In this document: in pieces, positions 16,977 to 26,136 of the stretch
Layout of the letters: each line of letters starts with the position of its first letter
How positions within the stretch are numbered: position 1 is the first letter of the stretch
Made by a program: the position numbers and the translations under genes
The notes under the pieces: generated by a model
Told to the model about the DNA's origin: nothing
Seen by the model: only the letters and a program-made list of their open reading frames with translations
The model's database searches: none
Source: Flavobacterium lotistagni
GTDB taxonomy: Bacteria; Bacteroidota; Bacteroidia; Flavobacteriales; Flavobacteriaceae
DNA length: 64,000 bases
Assembly: GCF_011392125.1 (NCBI RefSeq)
Contig: NZ_JAAJBU010000013.1
Coordinates: 1-64,000 of the forward strand
Direction of reading: 5' to 3'

Positions 16977-19496
16977 ATGAGAAAATACTACTTGTTTTTG
17001 CTCACTTTTTTATGCTCCGTTGGCGGCGTGGCACAAATTATCGATTTCCCAGATGCCACCTTCAAAGACAAACTGCTCAACTACCCTACAACTATTGACC
17101 TGAACGAAGACGGAGAAATAGACCTTAGCGAAGCCTTACTGGTAACTGAATTGAGTTTTTCGTTTGCCAATTTCAATAACATTACCGGCATTCGCGAATT
17201 TGAAAATCTAGAAATCCTGAACTTTGGTTCTTATACTACGATTACTGAACCGATTGATCTTTCAGGCATGGTACATTTGAAATCGCTGCGTTTTACCAAA
17301 TGTAACTTTCATACGCTGAATCTTGAAGGTTTGACTGCCTTAGAAAACTTGAGTGTAGGTTATGCTGGCGCGGTGAATTTCCTCAATTTCGAAGATACGG
17401 TCAACTTGAGAACTGTATATTTTTACAACACTAATTTCACTCAAATCGATCTTTCACATGCACAAGATTTAAGGTCTTTTTCGGCACAACACACCCAGCT
17501 AGAAACCATTGTACTTGACGGATTGGTCAATTTAGAGACGTTTCGTTGCGAGCATCCGGGAAATCTCACTTATTTGAATCTGGCGGACTTGGTGAACTTG
17601 CGCCAATTCGAACTCGAAGGATCAAACCTGACTCAATTGAATTTTGAGCACAATTTGCTACTTGAAGAAATTAAATGTAGCGAGAACCAACTCAATTCCA
17701 TAGATGTTTCATTACTCACAGCCTTGCGCAAGTTGAGCTGCAACGCCAACCAACTCGGCGCACTCTATTTAGGGAATAACCCGAATTTGGAATGGCTCAG
17801 TTGTGGCGAGAACCAACTTTCATCGCTTGATTTAAGCCAAGTACACCGATTAAATTTTGTTGACGTGAGTTTTAATTTATTTACCGCTCTCGATTTTAGC
17901 AGCTTGACTGAATGTGAAAATTATGGAAATGGTCCGGAATATTATATCAACGACAATCCGAACCTGACTTGGGTGAACCTAAAAAACGGACATCGGGATT
18001 TCATCTGGGCCAATGCCAATTTGAATTGCCCGAACCTGACTTATCTCTGCCTTGACGAAGAAGATTTTGCAGACCAGCAAGAAATCTTGGAAAACAACCA
18101 GATTGACACTATCGAAATCAATACCTATTGCAGTTTTGTTCCTGGCGGTGATTATAATACAATAACGGGAAAGCTCACTTTAGATTTTGACAACAATGGT
18201 TGCGATCTGGGCGATATTGCTTTAGCGAATTGTAAATTAGAACTCAGCGGTAATACTCAAAATGAAACTACTACTGACGCTCAGGGCGGTTATTCATTTT
18301 TTACTAAAAACGGGAATTATACCCTGACACCCAAACTCGAAAATCCTTATTTCACCGTAACGCCGGCGACGGCTTTGGTCAATTTCGAAAACAACACCAA
18401 CAGTACGCAAACCCAGCATTTCTGCGTGGTTCCCAACGGCATTCACAACGATTTGGAAATCATGATGCTGCCATTGAAGGCTGCCCAACCGGGAACTGAT
18501 GCACACTATAAGTTAGTATACAAAAACAAAGGCAACCAAACACTTTCAGGCAACATCAGTTTGAATTATCAAGAAGACCGACTTCATTTTGTGGCGGCCA
18601 ATCCAGCGATCAATCAACAAATCAGTAACGAGTTGGTTTGGAATTTCAGCCAATTAAAACCTTTTGAAACCCGTTCGATTGATTTGATTCTGAATTTGAA
18701 TTCTTCGCTTGAAACTCCGGCTGTTGTTTCGGGTGACGTGTTGCGATTTATCCTTTCTATTCCGGTGGAGGATGATGAAACGGCTTCAGACAACCAATTC
18801 ACTTTGGCACAAACCGTTGCTGATACTGCATTGCCCAATGATAAAAGCTGTTTGCAAGGCGATGAAATCTCTACTGAATTGATCGGTGATTATGTGCACT
18901 ATTTAATCCGTTTTCAGAATACCGGCGAGACAATGGCGAAAAATGTGGTGGTGAAAGACTTAGTTAATGTAGCCGAATTTGACGTCGCTTCTTTGCAAGT
19001 GATTGCTGCTTCAAATTCACTGCTCACAAAAATTTCGGGCCCTCAAGTTGAATTTATTTTTCAGGATATCAACCTTTCATCAGTTACTGAAAACGAACCA
19101 ACCAGCAGTGGTTTTGTCGCTTTTAAAATCAAAACTAAAGACAACCTTGTTATAGGTGACACCATAGAAAACCAAGCGAGCGTGTATTTCGATTATAATT
19201 TTCCAGTTGAAACCAATACCGCCACTTCGACCATTTCTGAACTTTTGAGTAATACAACTTTTGAAAACAATCGTGTTTCATTGGCACCTAATCCGACCGA
19301 AGACTGGATAAACATTGTTTCTAAAGACAACATGACTTCGGTGGAGTTGTTCGATCTGCAGGGAAGAATTCTAGAGAAAGTGCTTACGAATACCGCATCG
19401 CTTCAACTTGATTTAAGCAACAGAAACAGCGGAATTTACTTTCTGAAAATCAAAACTTCAAACGGATTTAGGGTTGAAAAAATCATTAAGCAATAA
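16977..19496 (+). CDS. Secreted leucine-rich-repeat protein with T9SS sorting domain
   Basis: An 839-residue surface protein. A signal peptide (MRKYYLFLLTFLCSVGGVAQ) leads into an internalin-like leucine-rich repeat region at about residues 60-380 (units such as LDLSQVHRLNFVDVS). One SdrD-B/carboxypeptidase-regulatory-like fold follows (GKLTLDFDNNGCDLGDIALANC). Next is a DUF11/DUF7619-like module with the typical VHYLIRFQNTGETMAKNVVV and ENQASVYFDYNFPVETN. The C-terminal type A T9SS domain (LAPNPTEDWINI ... SGIYFLKI) completes it. It is probably an extracellular adhesin or binding protein. The stop overlaps the cupin start as TAATG, so the two are coupled. Confidence 0.93.
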   Translation: MRKYYLFLLTFLCSVGGVAQIIDFPDATFKDKLLNYPTTIDLNEDGEIDLSEALLVTELSFSFANFNNITGIREFENLEILNFGSYTTITEPIDLSGMVHLKSLRFTKCNFHTLNLEGLTALENLSVGYAGAVNFLNFEDTVNLRTVYFYNTNFTQIDLSHAQDLRSFSAQHTQLETIVLDGLVNLETFRCEHPGNLTYLNLADLVNLRQFELEGSNLTQLNFEHNLLLEEIKCSENQLNSIDVSLLTALRKLSCNANQLGALYLGNNPNLEWLSCGENQLSSLDLSQVHRLNFVDVSFNLFTALDFSSLTECENYGNGPEYYINDNPNLTWVNLKNGHRDFIWANANLNCPNLTYLCLDEEDFADQQEILENNQIDTIEINTYCSFVPGGDYNTITGKLTLDFDNNGCDLGDIALANCKLELSGNTQNETTTDAQGGYSFFTKNGNYTLTPKLENPYFTVTPATALVNFENNTNSTQTQHFCVVPNGIHNDLEIMMLPLKAAQPGTDAHYKLVYKNKGNQTLSGNISLNYQEDRLHFVAANPAINQQISNELVWNFSQLKPFETRSIDLILNLNSSLETPAVVSGDVLRFILSIPVEDDETASDNQFTLAQTVADTALPNDKSCLQGDEISTELIGDYVHYLIRFQNTGETMAKNVVVKDLVNVAEFDVASLQVIAASNSLLTKISGPQVEFIFQDINLSSVTENEPTSSGFVAFKIKTKDNLVIGDTIENQASVYFDYNFPVETNTATSTISELLSNTTFENNRVSLAPNPTEDWINIVSKDNMTSVELFDLQGRILEKVLTNTASLQLDLSNRNSGIYFLKIKTSNGFRVEKIIKQ

Positions 19497-19858
19497 TGAA
19501 AAAATACCTGATTCAAAAATCGCCTTTTGTGGTTCCGACGACTGATGGTAAACTCATCGAGGAACACCATGGCATCGCTACGACGAATAATCCAGAAATC
19601 TCGATTGCGCACATGATTGCGCCACCGCATTGGGCCGAGCCGTTCCAAACGCCTGAATTCGAGGAATACACTTATATCATTTCAGGGAAAAAGCAGTTTA
19701 TCATTGAAGGCGACACAGTAATTTTGGAGGCTGGACAATCGATTAAGATTGAGAAGAACACGCGCGTGCAATACTCGAATCCTTTTGACGAGCCTTGCGA
19801 ATACATCGCGATCTGCAAACCTGCTTTTGATTTCAATAAAGTACATCGGGAAGAATAA
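19496..19858 (+). CDS. Cupin-domain protein
   Basis: A 120-residue single-domain cupin. The first motif is degenerate (PPHWAEPFQTPEFEEYTYIISG) and the second region is GDTVILEAGQSIKIEKNTRVQYSN. Only some of the usual metal-binding His/Glu residues remain, so it may bind metal weakly or act as a small-molecule-binding fold. It is translationally coupled to the T9SS LRR gene, an odd pairing, because the cupin has no signal peptide and should stay in the cytoplasm. Confidence 0.82.
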   Translation: MKKYLIQKSPFVVPTTDGKLIEEHHGIATTNNPEISIAHMIAPPHWAEPFQTPEFEEYTYIISGKKQFIIEGDTVILEAGQSIKIEKNTRVQYSNPFDEPCEYIAICKPAFDFNKVHREE

Positions 19859-19860
19859 AG

Positions 19861-20014
19861 CCCTAGCCCGGATGGGAATGAAAAGCTTTTTACAAAAGCC
19901 GTGATGGTTTTCTTGTTGCCGAAACGCGACCAGCGGAAGCGTTTTCGGGAACTTTAGAAAACCCAGGGATTTTGTAAAAACTTGTAAAATACAGCCGGAT
20001 CAGCTTCTGAAAAA
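19861..20014 (+). repeat. Type-1 structured element with long hairpin, copy C
   Basis: Head CCCTAGCCCGGATGGGAATG; tail ACAGCCGGATCAGCTTCTG. The interior folds into one long interrupted hairpin: TTTTTACAAAA/TTTTGTAAAAA, TGGTTTTCT/AGAAAACCCA and CCGAAACGC/GCGTTTTCGG. The CCGG/CCGG stem carries the G-C form of the covarying pair. It starts 3 bases after the cupin stop, and its tail runs up to the stop codon of the converging kmo gene. Confidence 0.8.
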
Positions 20015-20015
20015 T

Positions 20016-21356
20016 TTAACCCAGTAACTCCAGGATTTTATTTTCGACCGCTTCGGAATTCCAGAGTTTTTCGATATCAGGCATTTTCATGACTTGCTCC
20101 ATAATGGCGTTTTGCTGGTTGCCCAAAGCGAGCGCCTCAGAATACGGACGAAGGCTAAAAGTCACGCGGCTGTAGAGCGGCAACCATTTGTTCGGATGCT
20201 TTTCTGAAAACCACTTTTCGATTTTCTTCTGCAACAGGAATTGCGCATCGGCGGTCTTGGAACTCATCTCCATGAAATTGCGGTAAGACAGCTCGGCAAT
20301 CGCGTCGGCGTTGGGTTTACGCGAAGTTTCATACTCTTTGAAAATGGTTTCCCAGTCGTCGCCGTATTGCTCCATCAATTGGTAGAGCACGGTAATATCC
20401 TCAAAACCGGCGTTCATGCCATGTCCGTAAAAAGGGACAATTGCGTGACAAGCATCGCCAATCAGCGCCACTTTATCTTCATAAGTCCAGGGAAAACATT
20501 TCATCGTGACCAAATAACTAGTCGGATTTTTGAAGAAATCGCGCACCAAGTCAGGAATCACATCGGCCGTATCGGGAAAATGTTCCGCGAAATAAGCCTC
20601 TAAAGTTTCTTTGTCTTTGAGGTTTTCGAACGAATTCTCGCCTTCGTGCGGCATGAACAGCGTACAGGTGAAAGTGCCGTCGGTATTGGCGAGCGCCATC
20701 AGCATATATTCGCCGCGTGGCCAGATGTGCAAAGAGTTCTTGTCGAGTTTGTGCGTGCCGTCTGCGTTGGCCGGAATGTGCAATTCCTTGTAACCGATTT
20801 TCAAAAATTCCTGCGAATAATTGAACATGCTCTGGCGTTGCATTCTGTGTCGAACCCTTGAAAAAGCGCCATCAGAGCCAAACACCAAATCGTATTTGAG
20901 TTCTTCCCACTCGCCTTTTTCGGTCTCGCCGATGTGGATGGTGGCATCACTTAAAGTAACATCCCAAATTTTGTGTTCGAAGAAAAATTCCGCTCCGGCT
21001 GCTTCAGCCAAATCAATCATCTTGCGGTTCAGAATACCGCGTGACAAAGAGAAAATCGCCTCGCCTTCTTTGCCGTAATATTGGTATTGGAGTTCTTTGC
21101 CTACCAAGTGAATAGCGCGTTTGTCTACCGGAATGCCAATTTTCTTGATTTCCTGCTCGAGCCCCATGTCTTTGAGCGCTTTCCAACCTCGGTCTGACAT
21201 CACTAAATTGATTGAACGACCTGAAAACTCTATGGTTCGGATATCTGGGCTGCGGTCGTAAACGTGTACGGTATGTCCGGCTTTTCTCAAATAAATAGCC
21301 AGCAATGACCCGACCAATCCAGAGCCGATTACCGCTATTTTCTTAGGTTGCTGCAT
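20016..21356 (-). CDS. kmo: Kynurenine 3-monooxygenase
   Basis: FAD-dependent hydroxylase converting L-kynurenine to 3-hydroxykynurenine with NADPH and O2. The dinucleotide-binding IAVIGSGLVGSLLA lies at residues 7-20 and the second FAD motif, LIGDACHAIVPFYGHGMNAGFED, at about 290-312. The length of 446 residues matches bacterial enzymes. The ATG at 21356 gives MQQPKKIAVIG; the open frame continues upstream to 21524 but translates a type-2 repeat and must be non-coding. With kynureninase at 26116 it forms the tryptophan-degradation route to 3-hydroxyanthranilate, used for NAD synthesis or catabolism. Confidence 0.95.
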   Translation of the reverse strand: MQQPKKIAVIGSGLVGSLLAIYLRKAGHTVHVYDRSPDIRTIEFSGRSINLVMSDRGWKALKDMGLEQEIKKIGIPVDKRAIHLVGKELQYQYYGKEGEAIFSLSRGILNRKMIDLAEAAGAEFFFEHKIWDVTLSDATIHIGETEKGEWEELKYDLVFGSDGAFSRVRHRMQRQSMFNYSQEFLKIGYKELHIPANADGTHKLDKNSLHIWPRGEYMLMALANTDGTFTCTLFMPHEGENSFENLKDKETLEAYFAEHFPDTADVIPDLVRDFFKNPTSYLVTMKCFPWTYEDKVALIGDACHAIVPFYGHGMNAGFEDITVLYQLMEQYGDDWETIFKEYETSRKPNADAIAELSYRNFMEMSSKTADAQFLLQKKIEKWFSEKHPNKWLPLYSRVTFSLRPYSEALALGNQQNAIMEQVMKMPDIEKLWNSEAVENKILELLG

Positions 21357-21381
21357 CGAGAAGTAAAGTAAATGTAGGCCA

Positions 21382-21413
21382 CAAAAGTAAGTAATAATCA
21401 AATTCAAGAAGTC
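21382..21413 (-). promoter_or_regulatory. Promoter of kmo
   Basis: On the minus strand TACTTTTG (21382-21389) matches TAnnTTTG. A TTG lies 23 bases upstream of it and another 15 bases upstream, either of which could be the -33 element. It is 25 bases before the kmo ATG. Confidence 0.5.
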
Positions 21414-21442
21414 AAAAACGATATATTTATTTCTTAAGGTTT

Positions 21443-21533
21443 GGGCGTGCCCACAAGGGTCAGGCTGTACGCTATTGGTCCTCGCCCGCTTTTGCAAACC
21501 GGGCTGTGGGCTAACCGCTGCCATCCTTCACGC
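21443..21533 (-). repeat. Type-2 structured element with compensatory P2 (AGG/CCT)
   Basis: Read on the minus strand it starts GCGTGAAGGATGGCAGCGG and ends GGGCACGCCC. Outer stem GCGTG/CACGC. The second stem is AGG paired with CCT where other copies have GGG and CCC, a compensatory change. The third stem is CCC/GGG around TTGT. It fills the gap between amtB and kmo. Confidence 0.75.
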
Positions 21534-21544
21534 AGCCACTGGAT

Positions 21545-22858
21545 TTACAAGAATTCTCCGTGTTGGGTGAGGTCTAGCCCCAATTCCTCTTTCTCTTGAC
21601 TTACCCGCAAAGGCGTGATTTTATTGACCACAAAAAACAATATCCACGAAGCCGTAAAGGCAAACACAGAAGCACCTATCAAAGCCACCAACTGGTGCAA
21701 AAACAATGTTGTTTCGCCAAAAATCAAACCCTGATCGACCACTGCCGGATTCACTTGTTTGGAAGCAAAAACGCCTGTGAGCAACATTCCGGTCATACCT
21801 CCAACTCCATGACACGAAAATACGTCGAGCGCATCATCAATTTTGCCTTTCGGGAATTTCGACACCATCACATTGCTCACCCAACTGCTGAAGATTCCAA
21901 TAAAAATGGCATGTGGAATACTCACGTAACCGGCCGCCGGAGTAATGGCCACCAATCCCACCACCGAACCGATACAAGCGCCCATTGCCGATGGTTTGTG
22001 GCCCCAGATTTTGTCAAGAAACACCCAGGCCATCGAAGCCGCCGCCGCTGCAACGGTAGTAGTTCCTAAAGCTTGCACGGCAATTCCATTGGCGCCCATC
22101 GCAGAGCCAGCATTGAACCCGAACCAACCGAACCAAAGCAAGCCAGTACCCAGCAAAACATAAGTAATTCGGGCCGGGCTGGTGTTGGGTGTTCTGCGTT
22201 TCCCTAAAAAAATAGCTCCGGCTAAGGCTGCCCAACCAGCACTCATGTGCACTACGGTGCCACCGGCAAAATCGAGCACGCCGAGTTGAAATAACAAGCC
22301 ATCCGGATGCCAGGTGCAATGTGCCAGCGGCGTGTAAATAAACAGTATAAACAAAACCATAAAAAGCAAGTAAGCCCAAAAACGAATGCGCTCGGCAAAA
22401 GCTCCGGTTACCAAAGCCGGTGTGATAATGGCAAACTTCGCTTGGAACAAGGCAAACAACAAAAACGGAATCGTAGGCGCTAAAGGCCAAGAAGTCAAAA
22501 CACTCACATTCTGAAAGAAAACATAACCCGCCGGATTGCCGATAATTCCGCCGAGGCTAGGCCCGAACGACAAACCAAAAGCAATCACTACCCAAAGCAC
22601 AGTGACAATCACCATCGCCATAAAGCTCTGCATCATCGTGCTAATCACGTTCTTCTTTCCGACCATACCGCCGTAGAAAAAACCCAAACCCGGAGTCATT
22701 AATAAAACCAGCGCGGTAGCCACAAGCATCCAGGCCGTATCGCCGGTATCAAATTGTGAAGTGGTGGAAATAGCCGTGTTTTCTTGCAGTATCAGATGCG
22801 AGAACAAACTCTGCACTAAAAGTAAAATCAAAACTAGGGTTAAGGTAATTTTTCTCAT
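21545..22858 (-). CDS. amt: Ammonium transporter
   Basis: A 437-residue Amt-family ammonium channel. A cleavable-looking N-terminal hydrophobic segment is followed by about 11 membrane helices starting at TAWMLVATALVLLMTPGLGFFYGG. The twin pore histidines are visible in VVHMSAGWAALAG and SCHGVGGMTGMLLTG. No glnK/glnB PII gene is adjacent, unlike many amtB loci. The upstream gap contains CCCTAAAA and TTTTAGGG as an 8-base inverted repeat that could be an operator, but this is only suggestive. Confidence 0.95.
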   Translation of the reverse strand: MRKITLTLVLILLLVQSLFSHLILQENTAISTTSQFDTGDTAWMLVATALVLLMTPGLGFFYGGMVGKKNVISTMMQSFMAMVIVTVLWVVIAFGLSFGPSLGGIIGNPAGYVFFQNVSVLTSWPLAPTIPFLLFALFQAKFAIITPALVTGAFAERIRFWAYLLFMVLFILFIYTPLAHCTWHPDGLLFQLGVLDFAGGTVVHMSAGWAALAGAIFLGKRRTPNTSPARITYVLLGTGLLWFGWFGFNAGSAMGANGIAVQALGTTTVAAAAASMAWVFLDKIWGHKPSAMGACIGSVVGLVAITPAAGYVSIPHAIFIGIFSSWVSNVMVSKFPKGKIDDALDVFSCHGVGGMTGMLLTGVFASKQVNPAVVDQGLIFGETTLFLHQLVALIGASVFAFTASWILFFVVNKITPLRVSQEKEELGLDLTQHGEFL

Positions 22859-23023
22859 CGTTCGCAGTTTATTTGATCTAAAAATAGAAAATTGAATTTT
22901 ACCCTAAAAATTTACACCTATTACCAAGTTGATTTTTATGAATTTTAAAATATACCCCATTCAATTTTAGGGCATTTTCGAAAATGAAGGCATTTTTTTT
23001 AGAAACTCATGCTAGTTATAAAT

Positions 23024-23052
23024 AAAAAACCCGCTCAATTGAACGGGCTTTG
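23024..23052 (-). terminator. Intrinsic terminator after the arginase-family gene
   Basis: Minus strand: CCCGTTCAATTGAGCGGG followed by TTTTTT. It lies about 25 bases beyond the stop of the gene at 23074-24165 and upstream of amt. Confidence 0.8.
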
Positions 23053-23073
23053 CTATGAAATGTGACTAGTAAT

Positions 23074-24165
23074 TTATTTTTTGAAATTAATCCGCTGGCC
23101 TACTTCCATTCCGTTGTTCTTGGCGAGGATTCCGCACAAATGATACAGCATTCTCGCGCCAACATTTCCGTCCCAATCGGTTTCGCCCGGAGCGACTTCC
23201 ACGAAATCAAAACCGATGATTTCCTTTCCGCTATCGGCTAATTTATTGAACAAATAAGTGGCTTGCTCATACGAAAACCCGCCCGGAACCGGAGTTCCTG
23301 TATTGGGTCCGTACCAAGCATACATGCCATCGACATCAAAACTGATGGCTACTTTTTGGGGAAGCGCGGCAATAATATTGTTGCATTGCTCATCCCAAGT
23401 CATGCCTTTGAAGGTTTCGGCTTTCATGTCTGCATCAGTATGCACTTGAACACGTCCATTTTGCGCCATAACTACCTCTACTTCTTGTTTACAGAAATCG
23501 CGAATGCCAATCTGAACGATCTTGGTAATCTGCGGCAACTGCAAAGCATTATACATAATGGATGCGTGCGAATAGGTAAATCCTTCGTAAGCAATGCGTA
23601 AATCCATGTGGGCATCGAGGTGCAGAATCCCGAAATGGTCGTGCTTTCTAGCCAAAGCTTCATAATAACCCAGCGGTGTAGAATGGTCGCCACCAAGCAG
23701 CGCTACTTTCTTACCACGTTCCATCCAGTATAAAACACGCTCGCGCACTTCGTCTTTGAGTTCGCGGCAAACTTTGTTGATTTTATCCAAATCAGACTGC
23801 AAGGCCGGATGGCTTTCAATGACCTCGCCGCTTTCCAGCGCTTCTATAATCGGTTGTGCCAAGGCTTTGTATTTCTCGCTGTTGTCGGCCCAATTCTGGG
23901 TTTGATCGGTTAGATCGAGGTACATGCCAAGCTTCCATAATTCGGGAAAATCCTGATGGTGCAAATCGACTTGAAACGAGGCTTCCAAAATAGCATCGGG
24001 GCCGTTGGACGCACCTGAACCGTAACTCACCGTCACTTCCCAAGGCACGGGAATAATAATGATTTCGCTCTCGTCAGCCGTAAAAGGCAAGCCAAAAATG
24101 CTCTGATCGGCCAAGCCGGGCTGCGACGGGTCGAAATTTTCTATTTTCTGTTGTTTGTTCATCAT
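23074..24165 (-). CDS. Arginase/agmatinase/formimidoylglutamase-family ureohydrolase
   Basis: A 363-residue binuclear manganese hydrolase. Metal-ligand motifs are present in order: GGDHS, DAHMD (with HLDAHMDLR) and SFDVDG, followed by GTPVPGG. The length is longer than most arginases (about 300), mainly because of an extra segment between the N terminus and GGDHS. The substrate (arginine, agmatine, formimidoylglutamate or proclavaminate-like) is not decided by these motifs. It has its own strong promoter and a terminator, so it is monocistronic. Position between amt and a gene of unknown function gives no clear pathway, although nitrogen release would fit the neighbouring ammonium channel. 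Confidence 0.88.
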   Translation of the reverse strand: MMNKQQKIENFDPSQPGLADQSIFGLPFTADESEIIIIPVPWEVTVSYGSGASNGPDAILEASFQVDLHHQDFPELWKLGMYLDLTDQTQNWADNSEKYKALAQPIIEALESGEVIESHPALQSDLDKINKVCRELKDEVRERVLYWMERGKKVALLGGDHSTPLGYYEALARKHDHFGILHLDAHMDLRIAYEGFTYSHASIMYNALQLPQITKIVQIGIRDFCKQEVEVVMAQNGRVQVHTDADMKAETFKGMTWDEQCNNIIAALPQKVAISFDVDGMYAWYGPNTGTPVPGGFSYEQATYLFNKLADSGKEIIGFDFVEVAPGETDWDGNVGARMLYHLCGILAKNNGMEVGQRINFKK

Positions 24166-24204
24166 CTTAGAAAAAATTTTAAGGCATCAAACGCCTATCT
24201 CGCG

Positions 24205-24233
24205 CAAAGATAATCGCATTGGTTTGATTGCAA
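24205..24233 (-). promoter_or_regulatory. Promoter of the arginase-family gene
   Basis: On the minus strand TTG (24231-24233), an 18-base spacer, then TATCTTTG (24205-24212): a complete Bacteroidota promoter. It lies 40 bases before the start codon. Confidence 0.7.
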
Positions 24234-24324
24234 AACAAAAGTGGGAATTTCCGCTACGCATGACAATTATCAGGTTTTTAATGGACGCGTTTACTCATAT
24301 TTGCGGTTTATTTAATCCCTTCGT

Positions 24325-26136
24325 ATGAGCACAAATTCCTTACATACTTTTCATATTCCCGTCATGGGATTGGCCTTTACCATCGACAGCCCAATCCGCG
24401 TGGCACACTTCGGCATTGATTCGGTCGTTTCAATTACCGACGACGAACTGCTGGAGAAAATGCGCGCCTTTTATAGCGCCAAATTCAAGTTGCCGTATCA
24501 AGAAATCACAACCAAAATCGAAGACTTCCGTGCCAGCAGAATTACGCATTACCTCAATATGGTCGATCAGATTGTAAAAGAGAAATTCTCTCAGTTCAAA
24601 ACCGAGCTCGCCGAGAGCAAAACGGCCTTAGAAAACTACATCGCGCTACTACCAAACCATTCAGAAATCAAGACCAAACTGCAACAATTTCTCGATGGGC
24701 CATCGCTTGAGGAACAGCTCCAAGAGTATATCGAAAGCCATTTGCATCCGGGCGCAATTGATGTTAACATCATGACCAAAGTAGACAAAGACAACTTCGA
24801 TAAGAAAACGCAATTGCCGGTAGAATTTAACGACGCCCATGCAGCGCTTCGGGGTTTTGCCCATAGTCAACTTCAATCGTCGTTAGTGCTTTCTGCCGGA
24901 ATGAACCCGAGGCTGTACAGTTATATTGAGCAATTTCAAGACTTTTTCCCTACAGCAGATGGTCGGCTCAAAAAGAAAATCATCTTGAAGGTAAGCGATT
25001 TCCGTTCGGCAATGATTCAAGGGAATTTCTTAGCCAAAAAAGGGCTTTGGGTTTCCGAGTACCGGATCGAATCGGGGCTTAATTGTGGTGGCCATGCCTT
25101 TGCTACAGACGGTTTGCTTATGGGGCCGATTCTCGAAGAATTCAAACAAAAGAAAAACGAACTCATCGCTTCTGCAAAACCTTTGATGGAAAAAGCTTTG
25201 TCGCAAAAAGGAAGACCTATCCCCGAATCGGCATTGCCATTGAAAATCACCGCGCAAGGTGGTGTCGGAGCGGCCGTGGAACACGAATTTCTACTGAACC
25301 ATTATCATTTGGATTCGATTGGTTGGGGCTCGCCCTTTTTGCTGGTTCCTGAAGCCACTTCTGTTGATGCGCAAACACGGAATTTATTGGCCCAAGCGAA
25401 AGAAGACGATTTTTATTTGAGTAATATTTCTCCGCTCGGCGTTCCGTTCAATACGGTCAGAGGCACCACCAACGAACAACTGAAACAGAAAAGAATCTCC
25501 GAAGATAAAGCCGGAAGTTCTTGCCCAAAGAAATTGTTAGCGCTGGGCAACAAACAGTACGATCCGATGGGAATGTGCACCGCCGCCAAGAAATACCAAG
25601 ACATCAAATTAGAAGAACTGTTGGCCGAAAAAGAACAACTCTCGGCAGAAGATTTTCAAAAATCGTTCGACAAAATCACCGAGAAATCCTGTCTTTGTGT
25701 AGGTTTGGCCAACGCTTCTTACTTAGAACACAGCATCAAAATCAAAGGGCAAGACCAAGGTGTCGTGATTTGCCCTGGGCCGAATTTGGCCTACTTTGAC
25801 CGTGAAGTTTCGCTCCGGGAAATGGTGCAGCACATTTATGGCAATGCTAGTGTGATGACTACTGGACATCGTCCGCACGTTTTTATCAATGAGCTGAAAC
25901 TCTATGTGGATTATTTACAAAAAGACCTCAAAAACACTGAAGCCACCTCGCCGCAAATCAAGAAGTGGCTGACTTTCCAATCAAATTTACTTGACGGAAT
26001 CGGTTACTATCAACAATTGATTTCTGATTCGCCTTATTTTGTAACCCAACGCGATGAAATTCAAAAGCAATTGAATCATTACACAAATGTGCTTCAGTCA
26101 ATCGACATTCCTGTTTTAGAGGCTGTTCAAGTTTAG
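24325..26136 (+). CDS. Conserved-looking 603-residue protein of unknown function, possible Fe-S/TIM-barrel enzyme
   Basis: I do not recognise the family. The protein is soluble, with no signal peptide. A helical N-terminal third (residues 1-200) precedes a segment that resembles a TIM-barrel enzyme: SGLNCGGHAFATDG, then TAQGGVGAAVEHEFLL, then DSIGWGSPFLLVPE. The last two recall FMN-binding barrels of the glutamate synthase kind, but the match is by eye only. Cysteines cluster in the second half (SSCPKK, MGMCTAAKK, KSCLCVGLA, VVICPGP), suggesting an iron-sulfur cluster or zinc. The 3' end overlaps the convergent kynU by 21 bases. The ATG start is the first in frame. Confidence 0.8.
   Translation: MSTNSLHTFHIPVMGLAFTIDSPIRVAHFGIDSVVSITDDELLEKMRAFYSAKFKLPYQEITTKIEDFRASRITHYLNMVDQIVKEKFSQFKTELAESKTALENYIALLPNHSEIKTKLQQFLDGPSLEEQLQEYIESHLHPGAIDVNIMTKVDKDNFDKKTQLPVEFNDAHAALRGFAHSQLQSSLVLSAGMNPRLYSYIEQFQDFFPTADGRLKKKIILKVSDFRSAMIQGNFLAKKGLWVSEYRIESGLNCGGHAFATDGLLMGPILEEFKQKKNELIASAKPLMEKALSQKGRPIPESALPLKITAQGGVGAAVEHEFLLNHYHLDSIGWGSPFLLVPEATSVDAQTRNLLAQAKEDDFYLSNISPLGVPFNTVRGTTNEQLKQKRISEDKAGSSCPKKLLALGNKQYDPMGMCTAAKKYQDIKLEELLAEKEQLSAEDFQKSFDKITEKSCLCVGLANASYLEHSIKIKGQDQGVVICPGPNLAYFDREVSLREMVQHIYGNASVMTTGHRPHVFINELKLYVDYLQKDLKNTEATSPQIKKWLTFQSNLLDGIGYYQQLISDSPYFVTQRDEIQKQLNHYTNVLQSIDIPVLEAVQV

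Noticed and set aside
8465..20014. Type-1 elements as integron attC sites, because they follow genes and have conserved ends
   Set aside because: No GTTRRRY/RYYYAAC core sites and no integron integrase in the window; neighbouring genes are ordinary chromosomal genes.
21357..21524. N-terminal extension of kmo by 56 residues
   Set aside because: The extension is the translation of a type-2 repeat and promoter; the FAD-binding start MQQPKKIAVIG is the expected N terminus.
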